From contig CM041465.1 of assembly GCA_023213395.1 (NCBI GenBank), positions 109,933,741-109,997,740 of the forward strand: DNA of 64,000 nt, given 5' to 3'. This DNA is from Cycas panzhihuaensis (lineage: Eukaryota; Cycadophyta). This document shows, one piece after another, positions 45,641 through 57,440 of the stretch; positions within the stretch are counted from its first letter, which is position 1, and every line of letters starts with the position of its first letter. The notes beneath the pieces were generated by a model. The model was not told where the DNA came from and did no database searches. It saw only the letters and a program-made list of their open reading frames with translations. The position numbers were made by a program, and so were the translations under genes.

Positions 45641-48333
45641 TGGATATGCGTCTACGAGATAGCTACCTAGCTGAGTAGGAATAATGAGGGTGATCAATGG
45701 CACCATCGGGTGCGGATAAAAACCTACGAGCAAGGCAAATACCATGTAGGGTGCCCCATGCACTGGAGTGTGAGTTTGGGACCTACAGATCATACCTAGC
45801 TACCAAAAGGTAGTTCCCCACTTCCACTAAGAAAAGAGGAGGCAGAATAGTAGTCGAGATGGATCTTGAAGAAGGGTCCTCCCACCCTTGGATGGCCAGA
45901 AAGGAAGGGAGGGAAACCCTTAAGGGTTCCCCATGGCAGAGAGAAACAAGTAGGTGAATAATCTATGGTTGAGGCTCCCTTGGTTGCTCGAATGAGTGGA
46001 GAAAACCAAGGGAAAATGTGAAGAGTAATCAAGAAGGGTGAGGGTGCCAAAGGCACACAAGAAAATGGAGCAAAACCAATGCAAGCTAAGACGGCAAGGG
46101 CAAACCTCATAAATTAAAGGGAAAAGGTTGGGAGGAAGGTGTTCCTAAAACCTTTTCCTACAATAGATGTAATGTACAAAGGTTCTAAATGGAATGTAAA
46201 CCAAGAGAAGAATCAATTTCCTTTTTCCTTTCAAGTGATCTAATTACTACCATGCAAGATCTTCTAAAGGAAAGAGAACAAAAATGAAGCAAAGGTACAT
46301 AGCCAGAATGGAGACACGATTGAACCGGCAACGTTCCCACAAGGTGTCCAAGATCGCTCCACATAGCACGACGAAAGAGAGGGGTCACTGTAGGGTGAAG
46401 CATGGGGCTTCCTTACCTTCCCCAGAAGTGACATTAGAGTGCCAAGAAAGAAAAAAGGATAGCAATAATAGCAAATAAAGTGCTACAATAAATATAAGTA
46501 TATATACTTACTTGAGAGGGAGGAAAAGATATGAGTCCTCTACGTCCTCTGTGTACCTGCAAGTAAGTGCAAATATCCCTTTCCAAAGAAAGGATGCTAA
46601 CAACACCAAGTGGAATCCCAACACATATATATATATATATACCAAGAGCAAGCCTCTATACATATATGTTAGCATTTATGAACCACAAGATTGCAACAAC
46701 AAACTAAGATGAAAACTATCCAAATGAATGGTAGATAAGTTGGTAAGCCTCAGAGTGGACCACCTCCCGCAAAGAGCAACCCTACCTTCTCTCAAGAAGC
46801 CACAAGGTAGTGAGGATAGGGCTATATAAAGGACTGCAAATGGAGATAACAAAAGTGCAAGGAAGCTCAAAGAGATCCTCAACAAACCAGAGTACTATGG
46901 GAAGCAAATTGGGTTGCTGAGAGTAAGGTTAAGCTAGGGACAACTAGCTGGGGCTTATGTGTTTCCCAGATGAAGGATATAGGCCTGCAAACCAGCATTG
47001 CAACAGGTGCAAATGCTAATTTTAGCGACTGGAAACATTCTTCTAACCCTTAGCCCCACTCCAGGAGTAGCACAGGGGCAAAGAGGAAGGTTTGGAGGGC
47101 AGAAGCCTCTTAAGGAGCGTGAGGGTGGTGCAGAATCCACCCAGCTCTATCCTAAACCTTATGCAACCCTCTTTGGCCATTGTCCTAGGCGTGAAACATA
47201 GGAAAAGAAGTCTAAATAGTAGAGGAAACAATCCAAGACAAAGGCAAGAAGTAACCTCCAAAAATAAGACAAGACAAGCTAGTGTAAACCATGCAAAACT
47301 GAGCATAAAATAGGCAAGGAAAGACCTTAGACCATTAAATGCCTTTTGGAGAAGATGGGAGGCATTTGCCTCTACCAAAGCCTATTGAGAAATTTGAAGA
47401 AAAAGCTATAGAGTAGCAGGTATAGAGTCCCTGCTAAGATGGCTGAAGGAAAGTCCTGCACTTGAGATCGCTTGATGGCTGCCTGGGCAAAGAGGTCCTC
47501 GAAACTCTTCAAGGAGGCCCTCTCCAAGGCGTGCAAAGGGCTGTGAAGATGTCACAGCTGTGCCAAAGGAGAGCTGGGCATTGGAGAGTGGTTGTAGGTC
47601 TTGGAATAATAGTGGAGCAGTAGGAGATAGTAGACAACATGGCATTTTTCCTTGTTGATTCTTCTAAAATGAGCCCAAAAGATCCTAAAAATGAGTTGGG
47701 TAAGACTTAAATACCCAGCCCTAACCCTAATCGAGTGATTAGGGTTTGGTTGGCAGTGAGTTGAGTTGTGAGACACATGGCAATTCTACAAAGAATGTGA
47801 GAATTACCATGGCAATTTTTAAAAATAAGTCATGACAGTCACATCGTGGTAAACTTCGCGGTACCGCAAAATCTACCGTAGTGCAGGACCAGAGGCCAAA
47901 ACTGGCCCAAACATCCAACCTGGGCTATGGACCAGTGACCTAGGAGGCTGGCAGTAGGTAGGCCCACCTATCCAGAGGCAGACAAGCTGACAAATGAGCC
48001 ATAAGAAGCAACAATTGGACTCAAAGGTGCGACAAGTCAACCAAACGACGATGGATCATCACACGGGCGAGCATGCCATGAACCAAATGGGTCTTAAGGT
48101 GAGTAGGGCAGAATGCAGGAAGTAATACAGCCACCAGAGTGTCACACTCGCTAGGAATGTGCCCCCACTATAGTTGCCATAGGCTAAATTAGTGTAGATG
48201 ATACAAAACCATCTATGAAGATGTAGCATGCAAGCAAGTATTCCTCACAAACAAAAATAATAATAAGATGAGAAACATACCTATACTTACCTGAATTGAC
48301 CACTCTGTATCCATTCCCAGAAGTTGGGAAACA
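45641..48333 (-). repeat. 5' LTR of gypsy C
   Basis: On the plus strand from TGGATATGCGTC to GTTGGGAAACA, 2,693 bp. By eye it differs from the other LTR at roughly one base in ten or fewer, mainly transitions. The module with CTTCGCGGTACCGC lies at 47,839-47,885, and a TATTTAAG box at 47,715-47,703 on the minus strand. Confidence 0.92.
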
Positions 48334-48338
48334 CCACC
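48334..48338 (+). repeat. Target duplication of gypsy C, right copy
   Basis: CCACC, identical to 34,065-34,069. Confidence 0.95.
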
Positions 48339-48399
48339 CTAAAAGGTCTTGAATTTGAGAAAGTCATTAACGGTAAATTCCTTAAGAAATTCTATGTAT
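48339..48399 (+). pseudogene. Gypsy B integrase, last codons
   Basis: This resumes the reading cut at 34,069: the LEGLEFEKVINGEF-like block and KKFY, with the stop TGA at about 48,398. It matches 3,518-3,579 of A. Confidence 0.9.
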
Positions 48400-49138
48400 G
48401 ACCATTATTTTTCTTTCTTTTTAAGCTCCGAAACAAGCTTAAACTACCATCTTACGCATGTCTCCATTCCTCCTAGTCATAGGTGGAATAGTGGCTTAGG
48501 GTGGCTTTCCTTATCCTTTTTGGGTTTCTCCCATGGAACCCCTTACCCCCCTTTCCTCTGGGGGCCCCATCCTCCTATTTGGGTACATCCCCTAACTAGG
48601 ACAACATGTTGGAGTGGCGTCACTCCCTTCTCATCAGTGCTTCCTTTTCATACCCTGTTATGCTCCCATGTGGACATATGTGTCACCCTATCTCCTAGCC
48701 TCACATACGTCTATCACCACTACTCATGGTAATCGTGTGTGTCTCTACTAGGAATATGGCCCGACATGAAAGGAAATGTGTGTAACTCAAACAAATATCA
48801 TAGCACAAATCATACAATAATCAATCATAAACATCATAACATATCCCTTTTCGTGTATCCATGCACCCCCATACATATGCATACATGAACATAAAAATGT
48901 AAATATACATTATCCATCACATGTCATCATACACATCATCATATAATAAATGGGATATCAATGGCCCCATCTATATACATAAATAATCATTATGTGTCAT
49001 ATCATACAAATGGTATGGTACATCATCCATGGGAAGCTGAAATCCTTACAGGGAGGAGTGCAATCACGTGGCCACATATGGTCACTCCCTCGAGGTCTGT
49101 CGTTTTCCCCTGTCAAATCAAAACTACCCTACTCTACT
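48400..49138. other. Convergent intergenic region of gypsy B
   Basis: No gene. It is homologous to 3,580-4,310. CATA-rich DNA lies around 48,780-49,030. Partial open frames (48,349-48,732 and 48,961-49,458 on plus) are shadows. Confidence 0.5.
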
Positions 49139-51061
49139 CTACTGCTATCCCGCTCCTGGGGTATTATCTCATGGTCGGTGTGATCCCTCTCTTGGGGACC
49201 ACATCCCTCCCAGACTCCATCTGCGCCTCTGGAAGCTCCCTACCTCGCTCCCCTCATCCTGAGGCCTCCTCGGGGTCATCATTGTTGTGTGAGTATATGT
49301 CTAGCTCTGTGATGATCTCAAGGCTACTTGATCTACTAGCTAATTGTATCTCACCTAGATACGATCCCTCTTACTCTCCACATCCTAGAGTCTCTCCTCC
49401 ATACTCTGGAATCTCTCCTCCATCCCTTGGAGATGCTCCTCTAGCACCGCCATCCTGATTCAGCTCTCTGCATCTCTACCTGCACCTCCTTGTGCCTCTA
49501 GCACTTGTACCTGACCTCGTAGAGTATCCCTCTCAACTCGGGTCTCATCTAGCTTGCCCTTTAGTCATCCCACATGTGCCTTATGCTCCTAGGACTCTGC
49601 GATCCATACGTCCCTTGCCCTAACTAATGCGGCAAATGCTATTGTGTGGGATCCCACCGATCTAGGATCATCTCCTAGTTGGATGGGAGGCTACCCCTAT
49701 GTGTAGACCTAAGGGAACATCTCTCAAACTATGACCTCCACCAACCTCTAGATCTCAGCTACTCCTGTAAAGTCCAACATGCCATGTGTGAGTACATGGA
49801 GCTATATACCAAACCAAAATCAAAAGAACTAAGCACAAGCTAATCAAAAGATGACAGGAAAGGGTAGCATCTCACCTACTGTGGCTGTCGACTCCTCGAC
49901 TCTGATGATGGCCTCCCCCCTATGTGCTCCACTAGCTCTTGGTACTCCCTCTTCCTCTAGTACCACCTGAGTGATTGCCTCAGCTACTGGGACATCTCCA
50001 CCCCCATCTATAGATGTTGCTACTTCCCTAGACCTTCCTACTATGCTCAGCCTCTGGGCTCATGTCTGTGGGTCCCTGACTCCTTCTATAGCTCTAGATG
50101 GACTTGCCTCTTCCTCTACAGCTCCTGATAGACCTACCTCTCCTCCTACAACTCCTGAAGGTCTTGCCTCTCCACCTGCCGTACCAGACAGACCTACCCC
50201 ATTACCTCTGTCATCTCCATCGCTATCATCACCATCTCCAAAGATGACTTTCACTTTGCTTGCCTTGTCATCACTACTCCACCTCACCCCTTGATATGGA
50301 TCAAATATATAGTCTACCACAGTGAGGAGGTCTAGCGATGTAGCCTCCATCAATCGACGAACATGGGCCTGATCCTCAGTCCCTCTAAACCAAGTCTGCC
50401 ATCTATGGACCATAAGAGTCCACTCTGAAATTAGGTGTGGTCCTCCTGCCGACACCACTACTCTGAAGTGGTCAAAGAACCAGCACTGCAGTAGCATGTT
50501 ATATGAAAGTCCACCTCATCCAACCACCTTGATAGCATCTAACTGTGTGACTAGGGTAGCCACTATTAGAGTGACCTAATCCAACGTCTCCCCAGCCTCA
50601 CACCTCCACACTGCATCCATCCATCTGGTGGGTATATTTCTATAATTCTATTTTTGGGATATTCAGAATAGAATGCACAAAGTAATTAACTTCCTCACCC
50701 GAGGAACCGTGGACATAACCATACTCTATAGAGGTATCCCTCGTCTCTCCCATCTATCATGTTTAGTGAAAAACATAGCTATCTCCTTGTGCACTGCCTT
50801 ATTGCTAGGCAGCACCCCTAGTGATGATGATCATCCTGTCACTGGCACTCCCAGGATCCTCCATATATCCCCCGGTGTGACTGTCACATCCCCTACCTGG
50901 GGAAGATGGAATACATATCACCTCTTGTCCCTGTATGAAACTATATTTACCAGGAGGTGCTGGTCTGACATAAACTATGGCATTTGTGTGACCTTTAGTA
51001 GGCCACATCGTGCTAAGAACCATTTATTTCCACGGGACATCATCTCCACAAAATATAGCAT
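49139..51061 (-). pseudogene. Antisense PMD-like gene of gypsy B, two exons
   Basis: The minus-strand ATG at 51,061 corresponds to the start in C (MLYFVEMMS here, MLSFIKMMS in C). The FHLP…GDVT-like block is at the complement of about 50,880-50,930. The WFFDHFRVV motif sits at about 50,485-50,465, in the open frame 50,497-50,060, which runs on into the acidic DDGDDSDGDDRG and a Gly/Pro-rich low-complexity stretch. The intron is at 49,875-49,765. Exon 2 encodes the coiled coil, and the ancestral stop position is 49,141-49,139, reached after a frameshift. Stops are scattered. Confidence 0.62.
49765..49875 (-). other. Intron in PMD gene, copy B (111 nt)
   Basis: On the minus strand AGTAG|GTGAGATG is the donor (G at 49,875) and ACTTTACAG|GAG the acceptor (G at 49,765). 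Length and place equal those of copy A. Confidence 0.7.
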
Positions 51062-51770
51062 AGTCATCCCTATGTTCTCACGGTTATCTACCATGATAAC
51101 TGCCTATAAAATACCCAGAAACTAATCAAAGCTTGTCTAAAATCCCCCTATTGGCCCTTAGGATGGCCTCTTCCCCCTATTAGATTAGGATTTGGCTCTC
51201 CTTTAGGTTGTTTTTTGTTTTTCAACTAGATTGGCTTTGCACCGTGCTAAACTTCGTAGTACCACGAAGTTTAGCATGGATCCCATTGTAATCGGGGCCC
51301 TGTGGCAAAGATCATAACACCAGGATCTTTGTTGTAGTGCAAATGTCACCCCCTCAAAAGGGGGGGTTTTCTTCCCAAAAAAACCCAAAATTTTTTTCAA
51401 AGGCAGGCCTTGCTCTAGCCTGCCAAGACTAGGGCTACCTAATGCCCTGGTCCACCTCTCATTGGGTCCAATTCAAACTCTAGGAGATCATTATTTGCCC
51501 TTAAGGGACCAAAAACTATCTAAAAAAAATAACAAATAGTAGTAGAATTCAAAGTGCAAAATGGGGTTGGGTTTAGATGATCCACTCACTGGATCCAGTC
51601 TCACCACCACCATCTCGCATCTCTGGTCCTGCTGGCCACCTCCGCGTCTCAATCCAATGGTCGGATCTCTTCCAACATCTCTATGAGGTCGAGTATCATT
51701 CTACTACGTAATGGAAGGGCTCTTAATCATTCACGAGCCCATGAAAATGAATTCGATGTTCATTAGGTTT
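51062..51770. promoter_or_regulatory. Divergent spacer with paired hairpins, copy B
   Basis: GCTAAACTTCG…CGAAGTTTAGC at 51,246-51,275 and GGCAAAGATC…GATCTTTGTT at 51,304-51,333 lie side by side, as in C. C runs of four to seven follow. An acceptor-like TTTATAG on the minus strand lies about 40 bp before the PMD ATG. No gene. Confidence 0.55.
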
Positions 51771-51782
51771 CCTTATATAGGC
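51771..51782 (+). promoter_or_regulatory. Conserved TATA box upstream of aRNH, copy B
   Basis: CCTTATATAGGC, identical to A, about 560 bp before the aRNH ATG. Confidence 0.5.
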
Positions 51783-52337
51783 AGGTGCCTGACAGGTACT
51801 TTCTCTATTTCTATCACCATGGCAGCCCTTGGGGCCATCCTTCATCTCTGATCATCTTTGCCTTCTATCCTGGGCTCCCATTACACCCCTGTGGCCTCCC
51901 TCTCGCTCATCTTTATAGGCGTATTTATAGTGCCTGTTCGCCTATATTCACAAGGCCCACTTTATCTCGTTTTGCCTGCCACCTCCGTATATGCCCAAGT
52001 TTATACTTGTTTGGCTCGTTTTGTCATCCTGGATCCATTTTTTCTACCTGTTCACACTTCTAGGGCTCCGAAAGGGAGTGTCCCCTACATTTGGGACTGC
52101 TTTTTGCTTCTTTAAGTAACCTTTTGCACCCTGGAATGGCCTTTTCACCGCTTACTCTCTCCCAGTAGTCAGATAATCTACTCTACCCTTAGGTAGCCTC
52201 ATTATAAGGTCCTCCTGCCCTTCACGGCCTTCTTTACTTACTATTCGAGTCTTTCATAGTTACTCCATATTATCATGTCCCTTCGACACCACCAACTTTT
52301 TCACATTTCATCTACTGAGCCACTTTTCCTTTCATTC

Positions 52338-52833
52338 ATGGTAGTTCTCATCTTTAATGATGACTGAAGCCGCAGTAACCCTGGTCCTTTCGCTGCCGCA
52401 TGGATTCTTAATGACCCTTCCAGACATGATTTCTTATGTTCTAGAATCTTCCTCTTTGAGGCTACTAATAACAAAGCTGAGTATACGGTTGTTATTGAGG
52501 CTTTCACTAATGAAGATCATTTCTACCGTGGACCTATCATTCTCTTTTACAACTCTCAGGTTGTGGTGTCCCACCTCACTTAGGTCTACCAGGTGTGATG
52601 CCCACACTTGAGAGCCCTTGCCTCGACCGCTAGGTCCCTATTAGCTTATTTTCCATCTGCCATCTAACATATCCCTCAGGCCCTCAACACTAAGGTAAAC
52701 AACCTTGTCTGCCTCATCCTTAAGCATCGCCTATCTCTTCTCGATGACCCCTGTGAGAGACTTGCTCAGTCGCCTAGGCGCCTAAGTCTCCAGCCATCTT
52801 GCACTTCATATCACGATTCATTCACACCTCTAA
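52338..52833 (+). pseudogene. Free-standing archaeal-type RNase H (aRNH), copy B
   Basis: The ATG at 52,338 gives MVVLIFNDD, then a TGA (CGA or CAA decay) and SNPGPFAAAWIL. EATNNKAEYTVV keeps the catalytic Glu. YNSQVVVSHLT has lost the Asp of DSQ (Asp to Asn), and HIPQALNTKVNNL has lost the last Asp. Length is one base off a multiple of three, so at least one indel is present, probably near 52,650. The stop TAA at 52,831-52,833 aligns with stops in A and C. Confidence 0.75.
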
Positions 52834-53172
52834 AAGCTAACCACTAATGAGGTTAAAATATGATGACCATCAGGTTTGTTCACTCACTCATTTTCTTGTT
52901 ATCATCATATCTTTCCTTTGCACTCTTATGATGGGGTAATTCGCCTCATCCACTATGATCTCTAATCGACTTCAGATTGGTGCATAGGCAACCCCTATGT
53001 TGTCTCTACTCCTATCCCCATATCCATGCATTCTGCCACGATGCTCACTGGCACCCTTGGCTCTTATCATGACTGCATTATTATATGTACATATGTTACT
53101 AACAGTTTTGTTACTAGCATTTGCCATCGCGTTGTGCTTCTGAGCAGCAAGGCTCTACTGCCAAGGAGGTAC
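52834..53172 (+). promoter_or_regulatory. Region from aRNH to PPT of gypsy B
   Basis: No gene in the roughly 320 bp after aRNH. The last bases before the LTR, CTGCCAAGGAGGTAC (53,158-53,172), form the PPT. Confidence 0.6.
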
Positions 53173-54956
53173 TGTTTACCGACTACCAGGAATGGGTATG
53201 GATAGGTCGAATCAGGTAAGAACAGGTACACTTCTCTCTCTCATCTTATTTACTTCAAAGATGGTAGATTGAAGTATTGTTTGGATTGCATGATTGATTG
53301 GCTCATTATTATGATTGGTTATGTATCTTGCTTGATCATGCCGCATGGCCATAGCCTATGACGACCTGCAGGACCTACCTCTCTGTGAGGCATGCATCCC
53401 CATGGAGCCTTACAACCCTCTACTACACCTCCACATTGCCTTGAGCATTGACTGATTTATGTGATCCGCTCACACCTTTGTCACCTTACCATAACTCTTA
53501 GCATTTCGCTGAGTAGTTGACATTTTGCGTCCATCCATAGGTTTCTTAGGAGCCCTACCTCTCAACACCCTATCCAGTCTAGCCTGTTTATTCATTTAGA
53601 CTGTCCCTAGCCGCTTGGATAAGAGGGTCAGCCCCTCCTAGGCCTACGATACCCCACTCTTAGGGCCCCTAAGGCCTTTATTTTATTTTTTATTAATTTT
53701 GACCTTGCACCATGGAAAATTCCATGGTACCGTGAAGTTTTTTACGGTATCACAAAGTTTACCGCGATATGACTATTTATCTCTATTTTTCTAATCTACC
53801 ATGGTAATTTTTACATTTTTCGTGAAAATTGCCACATGGATTAATCACTTCCTAAGTCCCAACCTAATCCTAATTGCTTGATTAGGGCTAGGGTTGAGTA
53901 TAAAACCTAAGAAACTTCTCATTTCCTCCTCTTACACTCTCCAACAACCTCATGCAACTCTCTTTCTCCCGCTCTTCTGCTACCTCTACAAGCTTCCTCC
54001 TGTAGGAAACACCCTATATCTACTAAGATCTCCTGGACTCTACCTTCCATAGCTCCAGTTCGTGGAACTTATCTCATCAAGGAGCCTCATCAAGTGAAGA
54101 CATCATCCAAAGCTTTCATTCTCGGGCATATAGCAGCTTTCTTCTCTAGATTTTATAGGGATTCTCCTGTAAGCACCCAGACCAGCCCCATCCTATGCTG
54201 CTTTTAGGTAGGACTATTGTAAACTCAGTCCAACAGGTAGCTCTTTGTGTTTTTCTTCATGTCATTTCCTTAGAACTCATTTGAAAGTTGAGATTGTTTC
54301 CATATATATTTTATTTTCAGTCCTTCCTAGCTTATGCAGGAGGTAGTTCCCTGTATTTCTTTTCCTTTCATATTTGCATCCTCTTTCTGCTGTCACTTTG
54401 GTCTCTCGAAGAGGGTTGTAAGGTGAGCCAGTCAAGATGTGAGTCAAGGAAATACTCGGCGGGTTCCATACCCTACAAGGTCAGCTTCCCAAGGGGCAAT
54501 CCCCCTTCTTCTTCTTTGCTCTCCTCCTTGTGTCCTCCTTGGGCCACCGAACAATCTCAGAAAGGAGGCTATTACTGGAGCCAGTATATGCAACCCCTTA
54601 CTGCACTGTTTCTAACCTTGAGATCCCCATATCAGTAGGGTATTTCAGCCCCTACTGGTGTTATATCCTTCTTTTTTATGCTCCCTTACTAGGTGTTGTG
54701 CTTGATGCATACCATAATTTTGGTAACACTTACAATGTTTCCATGTTTCTATAGGATTTTCTCCTTTCACTCTTGGGTGCCATATAGGCTACCCATAACT
54801 GATATCCTTGTGCTCAAAGGTAGCATGGAGGTACTTGCATAAGAGGGTTAGCCATTATAAGGCCAACTACTACCACCCGTTACTTGTTACGACTTATGTT
54901 GTTAAATATCTTGTATTGTTTCCAGCACTTTGCTTGCGACTTTTAGTACTCCATTT

Positions 54957-55016
<60 letters not shown>

Positions 55017-56163
55017 TCTACTTGGTATTATAGAAGCCCCTTGAAGGAAGGGACGAAGACCTTGTGCTTGTAGGTTTCATTATAACATTTTTGGAAAGGA
55101 AAAGGCACTTCAATCCGGGTAAGTCTGCATCCTCTTTTCCACTTCGCCAGTCACATTTTTGTTTTGTTTTTCTTTTGTCCTTTCTGATTTCTTTCCTTTC
55201 TTTTCTTTTACACAGGGAAGGTAAGGAAGCCCCTACCAATACCAACCTTTGATAACGTCAATGTATCAGATAAGGACAAGAGAGAAAAGCACAACATATA
55301 GGCAAGGTATCTTCTCTGGCCACACAACTTCCCAGGTACATACCTTCCCTCCTCTCATAGCTCTTTCCTTTTCTTATTATTAGGTCCATCATTATGAATA
55401 ATAAACAATGTAAAAAGAAAAGAGTAATTAACCAAGTTGCATACATTTATCTTGCATATTCATGTTGCATGTTGCCTTTATAGGAAGGAGCATACTATAG
55501 GAATTGTACCTCCTTATCTTACCTGAATGTAAAATGTCCCTTAGCTTTGCATTTCCTACCTTGCATTTTTAAGTGTGTTTAGAATATTTTTTTGCTCTTT
55601 TCATGTTTGAGAATAAAAGAGAGTGAGAGAGTGCTCTTAAGTTCCTTTTTGTGATAGTAAACAAGCACACCTATATCATCTCTTCATACGCACTTTTCTC
55701 GTTCCTATTCACACACTTTACCCACGTTACCCTTGCCGGGACTTGGATCCCTTCGCTCACATAGCAGCAAGTGGTCTCTTGCCATCACTCCTTCACTTAT
55801 AGACCTGCCTTAGGTGAGTCAACCTAAGGAGTTGTTATTGTTCTACCTATACCATATCATATTCCTGTGGTAATTCTTCCTTCGTTGGGTCTCCCTTTTC
55901 CCTTCTAACCATCCAAGGGTGGGAGGATTCCTTTGTTTGGGGTCATCCGAGATACCTTACATGTATCTTTCCCTGCAAACCAAGAATCGAGCTACCTTGA
56001 GGAAGTTGTATGCCATTCGCAGGTCCTGAACCTACGTTCTGATGCATGGATGCCCTATGTGGGTGTTTCCTTCACTTGTAGAATCACATTCCCATCCCAG
56101 TGTATGCTATCGATTACCCTGATCTTTCTTGAGTGTAGTTACCATCTCATAGACGCGATTACA
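53173..56163 (+). repeat. 3' LTR of gypsy B
   Basis: It begins TGTTTACCGACTACCAGGAATGG and ends GACGCGATTACA, 2,991 bp. TATA box at 53,898-53,907, inverted-repeat module at 53,707-53,771, AT run at 54,959-55,013. Confidence 0.9.
54959..55013. repeat. AT microsatellite in 3' LTR of B
   Basis: About 27 TA units, against about 15-16 in the 5' LTR. Confidence 0.9.
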
Positions 56164-56168
56164 ATTGT

Positions 56169-57440
56169 TATGAAATCCTTAAAGAAAAGAAACCTTTATA
56201 TTTTAGTGAGAAGTATAGATGCCAGCCATGCATCTATAACATCAAATACTATAGAAGATCCAGCTCAGTTATGGTATCAGAGACTTGGGCACATGAGTGA
56301 GAGAGGACTTAAAGTGTTGATAAACTATAAGTTACTTCCTAACTTATAACTTTCAGATTTGGCTTTCTGTAAACATTATATTTTTGGAAAGCAGTAAGGA
56401 GTCACACTAGTAAAGGTGTTCTAGATTATATACATTCAGATGTATGGGGACCAACTCCTATAATATCTTGTGGAGGATCATTGTACTTTATCACATTTAT
56501 AGATGATTACTCCAAAAAGGTATGGGTCTATTTTTTGAAAAAGAAAACTGAAGTTTTTAGTGTATTTAAGTAGTCTAAGGCTCTAGTTGAGAACAACACT
56601 AGTGAGTTAATCAAATGTTTAAGAACTAACAATAGAGGTGAGTTCTACTCTTTGGAGTTTGAGAACTATAGCAGAGAAGCTGAGATTGAAATGCACAAGA
56701 CCACTAACTATACTCCACAGTAAAATAGTATATCTGAGTGCATGAATAGAACACTCTTGGAAAGAGCAAGAAGCATGCTAAGTAATGTAGGAGTGGAGTA
56801 AGGCTTATGGGTAGAAGTTATTCAAAAAACTTACTATCTGGTAAACAGTTCACCATCACTTACAATGGATTACAAGATTCCTGTAGAGGTATGGACCGAA
56901 CATCCATGTGACTATTCAAATTTGAAAGTTTTCAGTTGTAATGCTTATACCCTAACTGATAAAAGTAAACATTCAAAGTTGCAAAATCCAAAAGATATAT
57001 CTTTATTGGTTATGGTGATAAAGATGGTGTAAAGGGATACAAGTTGTGGTATCCTACTTCCCACAAAATCACCATTAATAAAGATGTTGTATTTGATGAA
57101 TCTCCCCTTGTAAAATTAGACAGTGTAAAAGTTGAAGTCAAACAAGAGCAGAAAGTTGAACATCAACAGGTCAAGTTTGAAACTCAAGCCATCTTTGGAA
57201 TCAAAAGAGCAGGAAGATCTTTCTGAAGATGAATCTATAGCAGATTTACAGGAGTATGTGGACACTACTATGCCAACAGTTAGAATATCTACACAAGTTA
57301 GTCATCCATTTGACAGGTACAACCCTTTTATTTCTATTGCTTTGGTTTCTAATGATGGTGAGCCTACATGTTATCAAGAAGTAGTAGATGATACCCATGG
57401 TGAGAAGTGAAAGAGGGCTATGTAGGAAGAGATAGATGCT
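56169..57440 (+). pseudogene. Copia 2 protease end and integrase
   Basis: It resumes at MKSLKKRNLYILV, matching copia 1 from about 7,908. The integrase zinc domain LWYQRLGHMSERGLK lies near 56,270, YIHSDVWGP near 56,430, and LRTNNRGEF (Asp to Asn) near 56,625. NSISECMNRT near 56,730 keeps the Glu. Stops and small deletions are frequent; about 20 bp are missing near 56,395. The Pro/Glu-rich linker (57,132-57,410) leads to RT. Inactive. Confidence 0.82.

Larger units (their letters stand above)
34070..48333 (-). mobile_element. Ty3/gypsy element C, RT-less, with perfect target duplication
   Basis: This 14,264-bp element has two LTRs of 2,718 and 2,693 bp, a 5-bp duplication CCACC and an interior of 8,853 bp on the minus strand: PBS, gag, protease, linker fused to the integrase C-terminus, antisense PMD (so on the plus strand), aRNH and PPT. 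RT, RNase H and the integrase zinc domain and core are absent. It is the youngest gypsy insertion by nesting order. Movement would need enzymes from a relative. Confidence 0.93.
24335..56163 (+). mobile_element. Ty3/gypsy element B (about 17.6 kb without its nested insert)
   Basis: This is the only element of the family with both LTRs and every domain visible: 5' LTR, PBS, gag, protease, linker, RT, RNase H, integrase, antisense PMD, aRNH, PPT and 3' LTR. Element C and one duplicated CCACC occupy 34,070-48,338. Removing them leaves about 17,560 bp. The LTRs are 2,992 and 2,991 bp and by eye differ at roughly one base in ten. It lies in the protease region of copia 2, flanked by GTTGT and ATTGT. 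Confidence 0.9.
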
